Origin: an uncultured Myxococcales bacterium
Lineage (GTDB): Bacteria; Myxococcota_A; UBA9042
DNA length: 63,698 bases
Direction of reading: 5' to 3'
Assembly: GCA_903924465.1 (NCBI GenBank)
Contig: CAIYBN010000129.1
Coordinates: 1-63,698 of the forward strand
The number at the start of each line of letters is the position of its first letter. The first letter of the stretch is position 1. This document shows positions 8,547 to 17,659 of this stretch, piece by piece. The notes beneath the pieces are model-generated. The model worked only from the letters and a program-made list of their open reading frames with translations. It ran no database searches and was not told the origin of the DNA. The translations under genes and the position numbers were made by a program.

Positions 8547-9578
8547 TCACGTTGATGAATGCGACGCGCCAAGGACCAACGGACGCGCCTCCAGGGCCTT
8601 TTCTGCGCGCCACGCTGGATGCAACAGACGCGACGCATACCGCGACCCGGAATCGCAGAGCACCGTCACAATCGTCTTGCCGGATCCCGCGTTCGCCTGC
8701 GCCAGCCGCCACGCCGCCGCCACGTTCAAACCCGACGACGTGCCGACGAACAGTCCGTCATGCTTGGCGAGGTGAAAGACCATGTCGATCATCTCTTGAT
8801 CCGACACGCGCATCGCGTCGTCGGCGACAATCTGCCGGAAGTTCTCGGTGATACGCATGATGCCGATGCCTTCGGTCACGGACTTGCCTTCCGACTTGAT
8901 TTCTCCGGTCTTCAAGTAGCTGTACATGCCCGAGCCGCCGGGGTCGGCGATGACAATCTGCACGTTGGGGTTGCGCGCTTTGAGCGCCCGGCTGATGCCG
9001 CTCATCGTGCCGCTGGAGCCGACGGCGCAGGTGAAGATGGCGACCTGGCCATCGGTCTGCTCCCAAATTTCCGGGCCAGTCGTCTGGGCGTGAAAATCGC
9101 CGTTCGCCGGATTCTCAAATTGGTTGGCCCAGAATGCGTTGGGCAATTCCTCCGCCAACCGCTTCGCCGCATGATAGAAATGCCCGGGATCGGCAAACGG
9201 CACCGCCGGCACCTTGCGCACCTCCGCGCCGAGCGCGCCCAGCAGGTCGTACTTCTCCGGCGCCTGGTCATCGGGCAGCGTCAGGATGACTTGGTAGCCG
9301 CGCTCGCCCGCCAACGTGGCCAGGCCGATACCGGTATTGCCCGCGGTGCCCTCGACGATGGTGTAGCCGCGGCGCAAGAGGCCGCGTGCCTCGGCGTCGG
9401 CGATGATGCCCTTGGCGGCGCGGTCCTTGACGCTGCCGCCGGGGTTGAGGAACTCGGCCTTGCCGTAGATGTCGCAGCCCGTGGCGTCGCTGAGCGATTG
9501 GATGCGGATGAGCGGCGTGTTGCCGACGTTGTCCCAGACGGAGCCAGGCAAAGGGGGAAAGCGGAGCGAGGTCGGCAT
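8547..9578 (-). CDS. cysK: Cysteine synthase (PLP-dependent)
   Basis: A 343-residue fold-type II PLP enzyme. The PLP lysine is in NPGGSVKDRAAKG (Lys 51), the substrate/phosphate loop is VEGTAGNTGIGLA, and the glycine-rich PLP phosphate cup is AVGSSGTMSG. EGTAGNTG in place of the EPTSGNTG of classical CysK marks the longer subgroup that also has CAVG and TEGIG blocks. Expected reaction: O-acetylserine plus sulfide to cysteine, in the cytoplasm. ATG at 9578 is chosen because conserved sequence starts right after it; a TTG at 9644 would add 22 residues. No strong ribosome binding site is visible. It lies 94 nt downstream of the MFS gene on the same strand. Confidence 0.9.
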   Translation of the reverse strand: MPTSLRFPPLPGSVWDNVGNTPLIRIQSLSDATGCDIYGKAEFLNPGGSVKDRAAKGIIADAEARGLLRRGYTIVEGTAGNTGIGLATLAGERGYQVILTLPDDQAPEKYDLLGALGAEVRKVPAVPFADPGHFYHAAKRLAEELPNAFWANQFENPANGDFHAQTTGPEIWEQTDGQVAIFTCAVGSSGTMSGISRALKARNPNVQIVIADPGGSGMYSYLKTGEIKSEGKSVTEGIGIMRITENFRQIVADDAMRVSDQEMIDMVFHLAKHDGLFVGTSSGLNVAAAWRLAQANAGSGKTIVTVLCDSGSRYASRLLHPAWRAEKALEARPLVLGASHSST

Positions 9579-9672
9579 GGCGGCCTTGGGCTGAAAGGGC
9601 GGGATTGCCGCGATGGGTGTGCCATGGCACGGGGCGTCGAGCAAGCGAATTGTGCAGCAGCGGCAGCTGACG

Positions 9673-10929
9673 TTAGGCCAGCGCCTCGCCTTTCGTCTCC
9701 CGGAACGTCCACACCCAACTCGCGGTCACAAGCGCGAAGGCCATCGCCAGCAGCAGTCCCTGGGCAATGCCGGCGTACGCGGCAATCACCGCCATGGCCA
9801 TTTGTGTGACGAACTGGAAGGCGCGCGCCAGATTGTACACCGCGCCCATCGCTGTGTTGCGGATGTCCGTCGGAAACAGCTCGGCCAGCAGCGCGCCGAA
9901 GCCGGCGGTACAGCCTGAGCCAAAGCCAATGGCAGCCATCGCCGGCCAGAACAAATTGGGTCGTGCCAACATGTCGGCGCCGAACTGCGAGAGGGCAAAG
10001 AGCCCCGCGGCGGTCAACAGCGAATAGACCGTGAAAGCGGGACGACGGCCGAAGCGGTCGGACGCGTAGCCGAAGATCAACATGCCCAGCAACTGACCGC
10101 CTTGCGCGACGAGAATGAACTGGATGCGGATGGTCGAAAAATGCGCGTTGGCGTGGCCGCTTTGCTCCAGCTCGGTAAAGTAGTCCGGCAGCCAGATGTA
10201 GGTCAGCCAGTACGTCCCGAGCTTGGAACAACCGAGCACCCAGCCTTGCAGCGCCGGCCGCCAATGGTCGCGCACGAGGATGCGGTAGGGCGCGAGGAAC
10301 GGCCGTTTCGGCTGCGCCAGCCACAGCGGCGATTCCGGCGTGTGGCGACGCACAAGCAGGACGAGGAACGCGGGCAGGGCGGAAATGAAGAACACCGTGC
10401 GCCAACCGACGCGCGGTTCCAGCCACAGACCGGCAATGACCGCCAGCGCGACGCCGATGGGCTCGCCGGCTTGCAGCATCGCCGCCGCGCGACCGCGCAT
10501 TTCCTTGGGAAAGATTTCCGCCATCAACGCATGGCCGGTCGCCCATTCGCCGCCCACGCCCAAGCCCGTGACTGCGCGCAGGCACGCGAGGACGACGATG
10601 GTGGGCGCCAAGCCGCACAAGCCGGTGCTGACGGAAAAGATGAGGATGGTCCAGCCCATGACGCGGCGCCGGCCATAGCGGTCGGCCAGGCCGCCGAAGA
10701 TGATGCCGCCGATGCCGGAAGCGGCCAACGTCACGCCGACCAGAAACGCCTTGTTGCGGTTGAAGTCCGCGCCCCAGTGCCAGTCCTTGCCGATGGCCTT
10801 GGCGAGGTAGGCGAAGACCACGAGGTCGTAAAAGTCGAACATCCAACCGAGGACGCTGATGACATACGCACGCCATCGGACGGCAGCGGGCAGGTCAACG
10901 AGGGGCGCGTGACTTTCCATGCCGGCCAT
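9673..10929 (-). CDS. MFS transporter (metabolite:H+ symporter type)
   Basis: About 418 residues with twelve predicted membrane spans. The MFS motif A is present as GGLADRYGRRRVMG in the loop between spans 2 and 3, and a related FGYASDRFGRRP in the second half, as in the sugar/aromatic-acid/H+ symporter groups. The VLGWMFDFYDLVVFAYL first helix is characteristic of carboxylate and aromatic acid porters. Substrate cannot be told from sequence. Start is ATG 10929 or ATG 10920, neither with a clear ribosome binding site. It is followed by cysK on the same strand, and divergent from the membrane protein gene at 11020. Confidence 0.88.
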   Translation of the reverse strand: MAGMESHAPLVDLPAAVRWRAYVISVLGWMFDFYDLVVFAYLAKAIGKDWHWGADFNRNKAFLVGVTLAASGIGGIIFGGLADRYGRRRVMGWTILIFSVSTGLCGLAPTIVVLACLRAVTGLGVGGEWATGHALMAEIFPKEMRGRAAAMLQAGEPIGVALAVIAGLWLEPRVGWRTVFFISALPAFLVLLVRRHTPESPLWLAQPKRPFLAPYRILVRDHWRPALQGWVLGCSKLGTYWLTYIWLPDYFTELEQSGHANAHFSTIRIQFILVAQGGQLLGMLIFGYASDRFGRRPAFTVYSLLTAAGLFALSQFGADMLARPNLFWPAMAAIGFGSGCTAGFGALLAELFPTDIRNTAMGAVYNLARAFQFVTQMAMAVIAAYAGIAQGLLLAMAFALVTASWVWTFRETKGEALA

Positions 10930-10960
10930 CGTAACGCCGGTGCCGGAAGTTGACCAGACG

Positions 10961-10989
10961 TTGACGCTACGCAACAGGGCGCGCAGAGT
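10961..10989 (+). promoter_or_regulatory. Candidate promoter TTGACG-N17-CAGAGT
   Basis: TTGACG at 10961-10966, spacer of 17, CAGAGT at 10984-10989, ending 30 nt before the ATG at 11020. It follows the pattern seen upstream of several other genes in this window. A second TTGACC lies at 10950. Confidence 0.4.
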
Positions 10990-11019
10990 GGCGGTGGGTC
11001 GGGAACAGAGGAGACGACA

Positions 11020-11724
11020 ATGACCTTTCCGGATTCATCCTTTCACGCGCCGCCATCGGACTCAGGCTCGCTGGACCGGGCTGTGAACGGCGAATATGAC
11101 TTTTCGGTCGCAGAGATCTTTCGCGAAGCCTGGGAAAAGAGCGCGGGCTGCAAAGGCACCTTCTGGAGCGCGTTCCTGGTCGTTGGTGTCATCTCGCTCG
11201 TCGGCAACTATGCCCAGAAGCAGCTGTTCGGCGAGAGTTTTTCGAAGCAATACTTCAGCGGCGTCGTCCTGCTGCCGCTCACGGGCCCGCTGTATGTCGG
11301 TCTCCTGATGATGGGCGTGCGTCGCGCCGCGGGGCTGGACATTCGCGCCAGCGACGTCTTCCGCTACCTGTCGCCTTACCACCTCAACGTCGCCATCGCG
11401 CAGGTCCTGGTCTTTGTCCTGACCACCGCCGGCTTTCTGTTGCTGGTCCTTCCGGGCATCTACCTCGCCGTGAGCTACTGCCTTTCCGCACCGCTCATTG
11501 CCGACAAGGACCTGCAGCCTTGGGAGGCCATGGAAACGTCGCGCAAGGCCATCGGCCACAAATGGTGGCAAGTCTTCGGCTATCTCCTCGCTGTCTTCTG
11601 TCTTGGGGCGATCAGTACGATTCCACTCGGCCTTGGCTTGATTTGGACCTTGCCAACCGTCGTGATTGGCACCGGCATTCTCTACCGCAAGATCTTTGGC
11701 CTGACGCCCGATCCGGAATTGTAG
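11020..11724 (+). CDS. Integral membrane protein of unknown function
   Basis: 234 residues with a soluble N-terminal segment of about 45 residues, then about five hydrophobic spans (FWSAFLVVGVISLVG, VLLPLTGPLYVGLLMMG, VLVFVLTTAGFLLLVLPGIY, VFGYLLAVFCLGAISTIPLG, IWTLPTVVIGTGILY). The cytoplasmic loop PLIADKDLQPWEAMETSRKA resembles the loop of DUF975/YciC-type membrane proteins, in which it follows a GIYLAVSY helix. The ATG has a strong GAGGAGA site. No substrate or partner can be named. It is followed by a separate Nramp-like gene after 106 nt. Confidence 0.82.
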   Translation: MTFPDSSFHAPPSDSGSLDRAVNGEYDFSVAEIFREAWEKSAGCKGTFWSAFLVVGVISLVGNYAQKQLFGESFSKQYFSGVVLLPLTGPLYVGLLMMGVRRAAGLDIRASDVFRYLSPYHLNVAIAQVLVFVLTTAGFLLLVLPGIYLAVSYCLSAPLIADKDLQPWEAMETSRKAIGHKWWQVFGYLLAVFCLGAISTIPLGLGLIWTLPTVVIGTGILYRKIFGLTPDPEL

Positions 11725-11745
11725 CCGCTCATGGCCGCGCGCCCC

Positions 11746-11774
11746 TTGACGGGAGCGTCCTCGCGCCCCAACTT
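11746..11774 (+). promoter_or_regulatory. Candidate promoter TTGACG-N17-CAACTT
   Basis: TTGACG at 11746-11751, spacer of 17, CAACTT at 11769-11774, about 57 nt before the GTG at 11831. It matches the same pattern as other candidates here. Confidence 0.35.
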
Positions 11775-11830
11775 GGCACAGGTTCGTAGGTGTCGCTCGC
11801 AGCGACGCCGCGCAGTCCGCGCAGGTTCCC

Positions 11831-13093
11831 GTGGCCAGGAAATCCAAGCATCCCAGTTGGCTCCGCGTTCTTGGACCGGGTCTCATCACCGGCGCAGCGG
11901 ACGACGATCCCTCCGGCATTGCCACCTATTCGCAAGCTGGAGCCGCTTTTGGCTATGGCCAGCTCTGGACGTTGACCCTGTGCTTGCCGCTGATGATCGC
12001 GGTGCAGGAGGCCGCGGCGCGTATTGGCCGGGTCACAGGGCAGGGCTTGGCAGAGGTCACGGCGCGACGCTACTCGCGGACGGTGCTCTACGCCGTGGTC
12101 GGGCTCGTGGTCATCGCGAATACCATCAACATTGCCGCGGACATTGCCGCCGTGGGCGCGTCGCTGCAGTTGCTCATCCCGCTGCCGTTGCCTGTGCTGA
12201 GCGTGGCGTTCACGGTTGGCGTGCTGTTGCTGGAGATCTTCATCGGCTATCAAAAGTACGCAAAGTTCCTGAAATTTCTCGCTCTGTCCTTGCTCTCCTA
12301 CGTCGCCACCGCGCTGATGGTGCACGAGCCGTGGGGCGAAATCCTGACCGCGACGTTGGTGCCGCGCTGGCAATTCGATACCGCGTACCTGTACGTCATC
12401 GTGGGCATTTTGGGCACAACCATCAGTCCCTACATGTTTTTTTGGCAAGCCGCGGAGGAGGTTGAGGAGCGCCAATACGCCGATCGCATGCACCATAAAC
12501 GCCGTACTTACGGACAATTGCGCGCGGACAACGCGATTGGCATGGGTGTCTCGCAAGTGGGCAGTTGGTTCATGATGGTCACGACGGCGACGGTGCTGCA
12601 TGTCAATGGCGTGACCAATATCGCCACAGCTGCGGACGCGGCGAAGGCGCTCGAGCCGCTTGTCCACACATTCCCGCACGCCGGCACCTGGGCGAAAGTC
12701 ATCTTCGCGTTCGGCGTGGTCGGCATGGGCATGCTCGGTGTGCCGGTGCTCGCCGGCTCAGCATCCTACGCGGTGAGCGAGGCTTTTGGCTGGCGCGCGG
12801 GCCTGGAACGGACGCCCAAGGAGGCGCCGGGCTTCTACGCGGTCATCATCACGTCCATCGTCATCGGCTTGGCCATCAACCTGCTGGGCATCGATCCCAT
12901 GAAAAGCCTCGTGTTTGCCGCGGTGCTGAACGGCGTCGTCGCGGTGCCGCTGGTCTTTCTCATCTCGCGCATTGCCCGGGACCGTCAGGTGATGGGCAAA
13001 AGGGCCAGTGGCCTCCTGTCGCGGGTGATGCTCCTGGCGACGTTTGTGGTGATGGCCGTGTGCGCGCTGGCGCTGTTCGCGTCGCTGTGGTAG
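11831..13093 (+). CDS. Nramp-like divalent metal ion transporter
   Basis: A 420-residue, roughly 11-span Nramp-family protein. The first helix carries ADDDPSGIATYSQ, the position of the metal-binding DPGN motif in canonical Nramps. The sixth-helix region reads GTTISPYMFFWQAAEE and lacks the canonical MPH motif, so it belongs to a divergent Nramp-related clade whose metal preference may differ from Mn/Fe. Starts at GTG 11831, giving the usual basic lead RKSKHPSWLRVLGPG; the ribosome binding site is weak. Inner-membrane location. It is followed 63 nt later by nnrS on the same strand, with its own candidate promoter between. Confidence 0.88.
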   Translation: MARKSKHPSWLRVLGPGLITGAADDDPSGIATYSQAGAAFGYGQLWTLTLCLPLMIAVQEAAARIGRVTGQGLAEVTARRYSRTVLYAVVGLVVIANTINIAADIAAVGASLQLLIPLPLPVLSVAFTVGVLLLEIFIGYQKYAKFLKFLALSLLSYVATALMVHEPWGEILTATLVPRWQFDTAYLYVIVGILGTTISPYMFFWQAAEEVEERQYADRMHHKRRTYGQLRADNAIGMGVSQVGSWFMMVTTATVLHVNGVTNIATAADAAKALEPLVHTFPHAGTWAKVIFAFGVVGMGMLGVPVLAGSASYAVSEAFGWRAGLERTPKEAPGFYAVIITSIVIGLAINLLGIDPMKSLVFAAVLNGVVAVPLVFLISRIARDRQVMGKRASGLLSRVMLLATFVVMAVCALALFASLW

Positions 13094-13100
13094 CTGCGCC

Positions 13101-13129
13101 TTGACGCTTCCCGACTGCCGGTCCATTCT
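13101..13129 (+). promoter_or_regulatory. Candidate promoter TTGACG-N17-CATTCT
   Basis: TTGACG at 13101-13106, spacer of 17, CATTCT at 13124-13129, ending 27 nt before the nnrS ATG. Same pattern as other candidates in the window. Confidence 0.4.
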
Positions 13130-13156
13130 GCCCGAAACCACTGCCGGGAAACGCAC

Positions 13157-14314
13157 ATGACCCAAGCTGCCCGCATTTCCATCCCGCTGGGGCCGACGAG
13201 CGACCGGTATCGCGGGCCGATCCTCCTCGCGTCGGGCCATCGGCCGTTCTTCCTGCTCGCCGGGCTGTACGCGACGCTCGCGGTGCCGATGTGGCTGCTC
13301 GCCTGGCGCGGTGTCCTGCCGCTCACGTCGATGTGGCACGGCCACGAGATGGTCTTCGGCTTCGCGGTCGCGGCGATTGCCGGCTTTCTGCTGGCCGCCG
13401 TGCCCAAATGGACGAATTCGCGACCGTTCCAGGGCGCGCGCGTGGCGTTTCTCCTGACGCTGTGGCTACTTGGCCGCGTGGCGATGTGGCAGCCGGGCAT
13501 CGGTCCGCTGGACTTGCTGTTTCTGCCCGTGCTGGCTGGCATGCTGGGCTGGGAAATCCTGCGGTCGCGCAACCGGCGCAACTACGGCGTGCCGCTCATC
13601 CTGCTCGCCCTTTGGGGCCTCGATGTGCTGTTCCATTTCGGTTCTCCGAGCTTGTCGTTGCGCGTGGCGGCGTACGTGGTGATCTCGCTGATCGCGCTCA
13701 TCGCGGGGCGAATCGTGCCAACTTTTACCCGCAACGCGCTCAAGCTGGCCGGCGATCCGAACCATGAATGCCACACGCCGCGCTGGCTGGATGCGCTGGC
13801 GATTCCAGCGGTTATCGCGGTGGCTGTGACGGAACTCATCCTGCCGATGTCGGACGCCAGCGGCACGGCGGCGCTCGTCGCAGCGTTGCTCCTCGGGCTG
13901 CGCATGGCGGGCTGGCGCACGTGGCAGACGCGGCGGCTGCCCATTGTGTGGATTCTGCACGTGGGTTATGCGTTTGTGCCCATCGGTTTGGCGCTCAAGG
14001 GTGTCGCGGATCTCGGTGGGCCGATCGGCACATTTGCGGCGCTCCACGCCCTGACGGCGGGTGCGATGGGGGTGATGATCCTGGCCGTCGCCTCGCGAGC
14101 AGCGCTGGGTCATGCCGGCCTGCCGCTGGTCGTACCACCGGCTGTCGTTGTCTCGTATGGTTTGGTAATTCTCGGCGCCGTGCTGCGCGTTTCTGCTTCC
14201 CATCCGCACGCGGTCACGCTGGCTGGCGTGCTGTGGTCGCTGGGCTACGGCGTCTTCAGCGTCGTCTATTGGCCGATTCTGACCCAGCCGCGCGTCGACG
14301 GTCAGCCCGGGTAG
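13157..14314 (+). CDS. nnrS: NnrS family protein
   Basis: A 385-residue polytopic membrane protein with the NnrS signature near the N-terminus (GHRPFFLLAGLYATLAVPMW) and the conserved MWHGHEMVFGFAVAAIAGFLLAAVPKWT block, followed by RIVPTFTRNAL and further conserved HALTAGAMGVMILAV and RAALGHAG. NnrS proteins are haem- and copper-containing membrane proteins linked to nitric oxide tolerance and often accompany denitrification genes. No nitric oxide reductase or NnrR is present in this window. About twelve spans are expected and seen. Start ATG 13157, with a weak GGGAAA upstream. Confidence 0.9.
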   Translation: MTQAARISIPLGPTSDRYRGPILLASGHRPFFLLAGLYATLAVPMWLLAWRGVLPLTSMWHGHEMVFGFAVAAIAGFLLAAVPKWTNSRPFQGARVAFLLTLWLLGRVAMWQPGIGPLDLLFLPVLAGMLGWEILRSRNRRNYGVPLILLALWGLDVLFHFGSPSLSLRVAAYVVISLIALIAGRIVPTFTRNALKLAGDPNHECHTPRWLDALAIPAVIAVAVTELILPMSDASGTAALVAALLLGLRMAGWRTWQTRRLPIVWILHVGYAFVPIGLALKGVADLGGPIGTFAALHALTAGAMGVMILAVASRAALGHAGLPLVVPPAVVVSYGLVILGAVLRVSASHPHAVTLAGVLWSLGYGVFSVVYWPILTQPRVDGQPG

Positions 14315-14416
14315 CTTTGGCGAAAACGGTGGTCACGGCACCTTTCAACTGGCGTGCGGCGACCACATCCGTGTATGGTTCGGATGCGAGCCGCGATGGT
14401 TCGGTCCTGGGTCTTC

Positions 14417-14935
14417 ATGGCCAGATTGACCTCCTCTGAAATCGCCATTGTGCCACTGACCGAAGCTGATTTCGCCCCGTTGGCCCAACTTGCGGCGGAA
14501 ATCTGGCACCAGCACTACGCCGCCATCGTGAGTGCGGACCAGCTGGACTACATGCTTGCCGGTCGCTACGCGCCGGAACGGCTCCGGCTCTATCTGACGG
14601 GGCAGGACAGCTGGCTGAAGCTGCTCAAGGTGAATGGCGAACTCGTGGGCTATTGCAGCTACGCGCTGACGGCGAAACCGCGGGAGTTGCAACTGGAGCA
14701 ACTCTACCTGCGCGCCGATCATCAGGGCGAAGGCATCGGCGGGCGCATGCTGCGCCACGTGGACGCGGAGGCGCACCTGCGCGGCTGCACGTCGATCATG
14801 CTGACGGTCAACAAGAAGAACTTGGAATCCATCGCTATCTACCGCAGATTCGGCTTTGTGGTGCGCGAGGAAGCGATCTTTGAGACTGGTCGCGGTTATG
14901 TGATGGATGATTACGTGATGGTGAAGGGACTGTAG
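14417..14935 (+). CDS. GNAT family N-acetyltransferase
   Basis: 172 residues from ATG 14417. The acetyl-CoA binding motif is LYLRADHQGEGIGGRMLRHV (QGEGIG matches the Q/R-x-x-G-x-G/A loop), followed by MLTVNKKNLESIAIYRRFGF, the usual motif B. Starting with IVPLTEADFAPLAQLAAEIW, it resembles small GNATs acting on amino acids or small amines; the substrate is unknown. Earlier in-frame ATGs (14354, 14396) would add basic sequence lacking GNAT character. It ends 100 nt before the convergent histidine kinase gene. Confidence 0.88.
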   Translation: MARLTSSEIAIVPLTEADFAPLAQLAAEIWHQHYAAIVSADQLDYMLAGRYAPERLRLYLTGQDSWLKLLKVNGELVGYCSYALTAKPRELQLEQLYLRADHQGEGIGGRMLRHVDAEAHLRGCTSIMLTVNKKNLESIAIYRRFGFVVREEAIFETGRGYVMDDYVMVKGL

Positions 14936-15035
14936 CGTGGTTCGGCTTTTGCGATCGGTATGCTTGCGGCAGCGACAGTCACTCGAACACCGTCGTGGCA
15001 AGAATCGCGCTTGAGCATGATGCCGCCAAAGCCGT

Positions 15036-17336
15036 TCAGCTCTCCGCGCTTGCGTTCTCCACATGCTGCCTCACGACACCCAACAATTGGTTGGCGGTAA
15101 ACGGCTTCGTCAAATAGTCGGTACAGCCTGCTGCGAGGCACTTCTGGCGATCTCCTGCCATCGTGTGGGCTGTCAACGCCACAATCGGCATGAGGTAGCC
15201 ACGCTCGCGCAGGTGGCGTGTGGCTTCATAGCCATCCATGCGCGGCATCTGCATGTCCATGAGAACCATGGCAAACGTCCACCCCTCGTTGGCGGCGCGC
15301 TCCACGGCCTCCAGGGCCGCGATGCCATCGGATGCGAGCGTGACGTCGACACCTGTTTGCCGCAGGTACGTCGCCACGAGCAGTTGCACATCCCGTCCAT
15401 CTTCGACGAGCAGCACACGCCCGGCCATCGATGGTCCGTGCGACGTGTCGCGCGTCGGGGCGTCCGCCAGCGTCAACGGCGTGTCCTCCAGGCGAATGCG
15501 CGCGACGTGCTCCAGCGGGCCGGGATCGATGCGCAGTGTGAAGGTCGAACCGACACCCGGTTCGCTTTGAACCGTCAGTTCCCCGTTCATCGCGGCGACA
15601 AGCCTGCGGCAAATGGCCAGTCCAAGCCCGGAGCCGCCAAAGCGCCGCGTCGTCGAGGCGTCGGCCTGGCTGAAGGGCTGAAACAGGCGCGCCATGTGCT
15701 CCGGCGCGATGCCGATACCGGTGTCGCGCACATCGATGCGCAGCCGCGGGGAGGGCGCCTCCTCCTCCAGCGCAACCACCACTTCGACCAGTCCGCGGTC
15801 CGTGAACTTGACGGCATTGCCGACCAAATTCAGCAGCACCTGACGCAGCCGCAGCGCATCCAGGAACACCGTTTCTGGCACCGCGGTTTCATAGCGCAGG
15901 CGCACGGTCAAATCCTTCGCGGCGGCGCGTGCGTGCATCATCTGCAAGGGTTCGTTGAGCAGCGGCATCAGCGCGACCTGGTCCGGCGTCAGCTCCAGAC
16001 GCCCGGCCTCGATGCGTGACAGGTCCAGCACCTCGTCCAGCAGCCGTTGCAGGTGGTCGCTGTTCCGTTGGATGGTGTGCGCATAGGCGCGGCGGTCGTG
16101 ATCGGAGGCATGCGCATCGACCAGCAGCTTGGCAAAGCCCTGAATCGCCGTCATCGGCGTGCGGATTTCATGGCTCATGTTGGCCAGAAACTGCGTCTTG
16201 GCGCGGTTGGCTTCGTCGGCGGCAAGCTTGGCGGCCGACAAGTCGCTGTTCGCCGCTGCCAACTCGGCGGTGCGCTCGGTCACGCGTCGCTCCAGATCGT
16301 CGCGCGCGGCGGCCAGTGTTTGTTCAGCCTCCTTGAGTGCGCGGATGTCCTGAATGAAGACCACCGTTTGTGAGCTGTCCGCGCCAATGCGCGCCCCACT
16401 CGCCAGCACGGGAATCTTGGAGCCATCTTTGCACATCAGCATCAGTTCAAGGCTATGAAAGCGGTGCAGACTGCCGAGCTCACCGAGAAGCGTGGCAATT
16501 GCGCTGGGCGGTGACGCTGCGCGCATGCCATCGAGGACGACACGGACCGAGGTCAACTCTTCGCGGCCATAGCCGACAATGGCGAGGTAAGCGTCGTTGA
16601 CCTCGACGACATCGAAATTCGCGTCGTAGATCACAATCCCAATCAGATTGGCATCCAGAATGCGCTGGTGCCGTTCCGCGACGTGGCGTAGCTCAATCTC
16701 GATTTGGCTGCGCCGCTCCGACTCCACTTCCAGGCGCGCTTCGTGCGCCGCGGCCAACCGTCCGTCGTTGCGGTCCCACCAGCTCCAGAGTAGAACGCTG
16801 ACGGCCTCAGCGATGCTGACTGCGGCTTCCGTGTCCCACGAACGGCCGTGCTGGACGAACCAGGTACTCACGTTCAGACCGAGCAGCAGCACGTGCGCGC
16901 CACTGACCAGCGCGACCCACAACAGCAGCAGCGCGCCGTCATGGTAGAGAGACAGCAAGGCCAGCGACGCGAACTCGAACGCGCGCGCGTCGGGATGATC
17001 TTCCGTGCCGAAGATGAAGAGTGCATAGATGAGCAACTGGCAAAACATCATGCCGATGCCGCCAGCACGTTCTCTGGGCCAACGGCGTCGCGACAAGACT
17101 CCCGCCGTCATGGCGATGGTGCCGCCGATGCTGACAACCAGCCACGGCGGCAAGCCCAACAGCGGCGGCCACGTCGCGTGGTGATCCAGCGTCAGGCCCA
17201 GCGCGACCAGCAGTTGCAGGGGCAGGACCCACGCGAACAAGCGGCCCACGCGCTGGCTGCGCTGTTGTCGCCGCCGCTCGGCCACGACTTGCTCGCGCTG
17301 ACCGAGCGGAGAAGGCATGGCTTGCGGGTCAAACAT
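15036..17336 (-). CDS. Hybrid sensor histidine kinase / response regulator
   Basis: 766 residues. Order: several hydrophobic spans at about 30-200 (a 5-6 helix membrane sensor module), a PAS domain at about 225-335 (ILDANLIGIVIYDANFDVVEVND), a coiled coil rich in Arg/Glu, HisKA with MSHEIRTPM near residue 389, HATPase_c with DTGIGIAPEHMARLFQPF and GGSGLGLAICRRL, then a C-terminal receiver with LLVEDGRDVQ and the phospho-acceptor Asp in LMDMQMPRMDGYEA near residue 693. The phosphorelay ends in its own receiver, so an Hpt protein or another regulator elsewhere would be the next partner. No cognate regulator is adjacent. Membrane bound. Confidence 0.94.
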   Translation of the reverse strand: MFDPQAMPSPLGQREQVVAERRRQQRSQRVGRLFAWVLPLQLLVALGLTLDHHATWPPLLGLPPWLVVSIGGTIAMTAGVLSRRRWPRERAGGIGMMFCQLLIYALFIFGTEDHPDARAFEFASLALLSLYHDGALLLLWVALVSGAHVLLLGLNVSTWFVQHGRSWDTEAAVSIAEAVSVLLWSWWDRNDGRLAAAHEARLEVESERRSQIEIELRHVAERHQRILDANLIGIVIYDANFDVVEVNDAYLAIVGYGREELTSVRVVLDGMRAASPPSAIATLLGELGSLHRFHSLELMLMCKDGSKIPVLASGARIGADSSQTVVFIQDIRALKEAEQTLAAARDDLERRVTERTAELAAANSDLSAAKLAADEANRAKTQFLANMSHEIRTPMTAIQGFAKLLVDAHASDHDRRAYAHTIQRNSDHLQRLLDEVLDLSRIEAGRLELTPDQVALMPLLNEPLQMMHARAAAKDLTVRLRYETAVPETVFLDALRLRQVLLNLVGNAVKFTDRGLVEVVVALEEEAPSPRLRIDVRDTGIGIAPEHMARLFQPFSQADASTTRRFGGSGLGLAICRRLVAAMNGELTVQSEPGVGSTFTLRIDPGPLEHVARIRLEDTPLTLADAPTRDTSHGPSMAGRVLLVEDGRDVQLLVATYLRQTGVDVTLASDGIAALEAVERAANEGWTFAMVLMDMQMPRMDGYEATRHLRERGYLMPIVALTAHTMAGDRQKCLAAGCTDYLTKPFTANQLLGVVRQHVENASAES

Positions 17337-17464
17337 GGCGTCAATGCTCGTCGTGGGCGAACCGCGCCCGTGCTGCCGGTGTGGCGAAGGCTACGCCATG
17401 GAGGGCGACGGTGCAACGTGCTGCGTCGTCTGAAAGGGCGGTAGCTTCGCGGGCGACAGATGCA

Positions 17465-17559
17465 GGTTTCGGAACGCTCCGTCTGCCACCGCGCGCGCAG
17501 AGCCGACCTGCGCCGTCATCCTGGCTGGCTCGCGGCGCACGTGGCGGACTTCCGTCCGC
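17465..17559 (+). repeat. Dispersed hairpin-ended repeat, unit 2 (95 nt), within a 323-nt gap
   Basis: Begins GGTTTCGGAACGCTC (17465-17479) and ends with GCGGAC-TTCC-GTCCGC (17544-17559). The GGCTCGCGGCGCACGTG box lies just before the hairpin, as in other units. It sits in the 17337-17659 gap between the divergent kinase and methyltransferase genes. The rest of that gap shows only a possible TACGCT -10 near 17601 and the methyltransferase ribosome binding site. Confidence 0.8.
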
Positions 17560-17659
17560 TTTGGTTGCGGGCACCTGTCGAGCCGTTGGCGCAGCGTGCT
17601 ACGCTAGCTTTCCCAGGTTGCCCGCCAAGCTTCCGTCGTCTTGTCCCAGGAGAACGCCG

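Noticed and set aside
14978..15001. TGGCAA-type sequences near gene ends considered as further sigma-54 promoters, and TGGCACGACATCGC at 44983
   Set aside because: The GG-to-GC spacing is not 10 nt or the -12 TTGC is missing; only 48264-48279 has the correct geometry.
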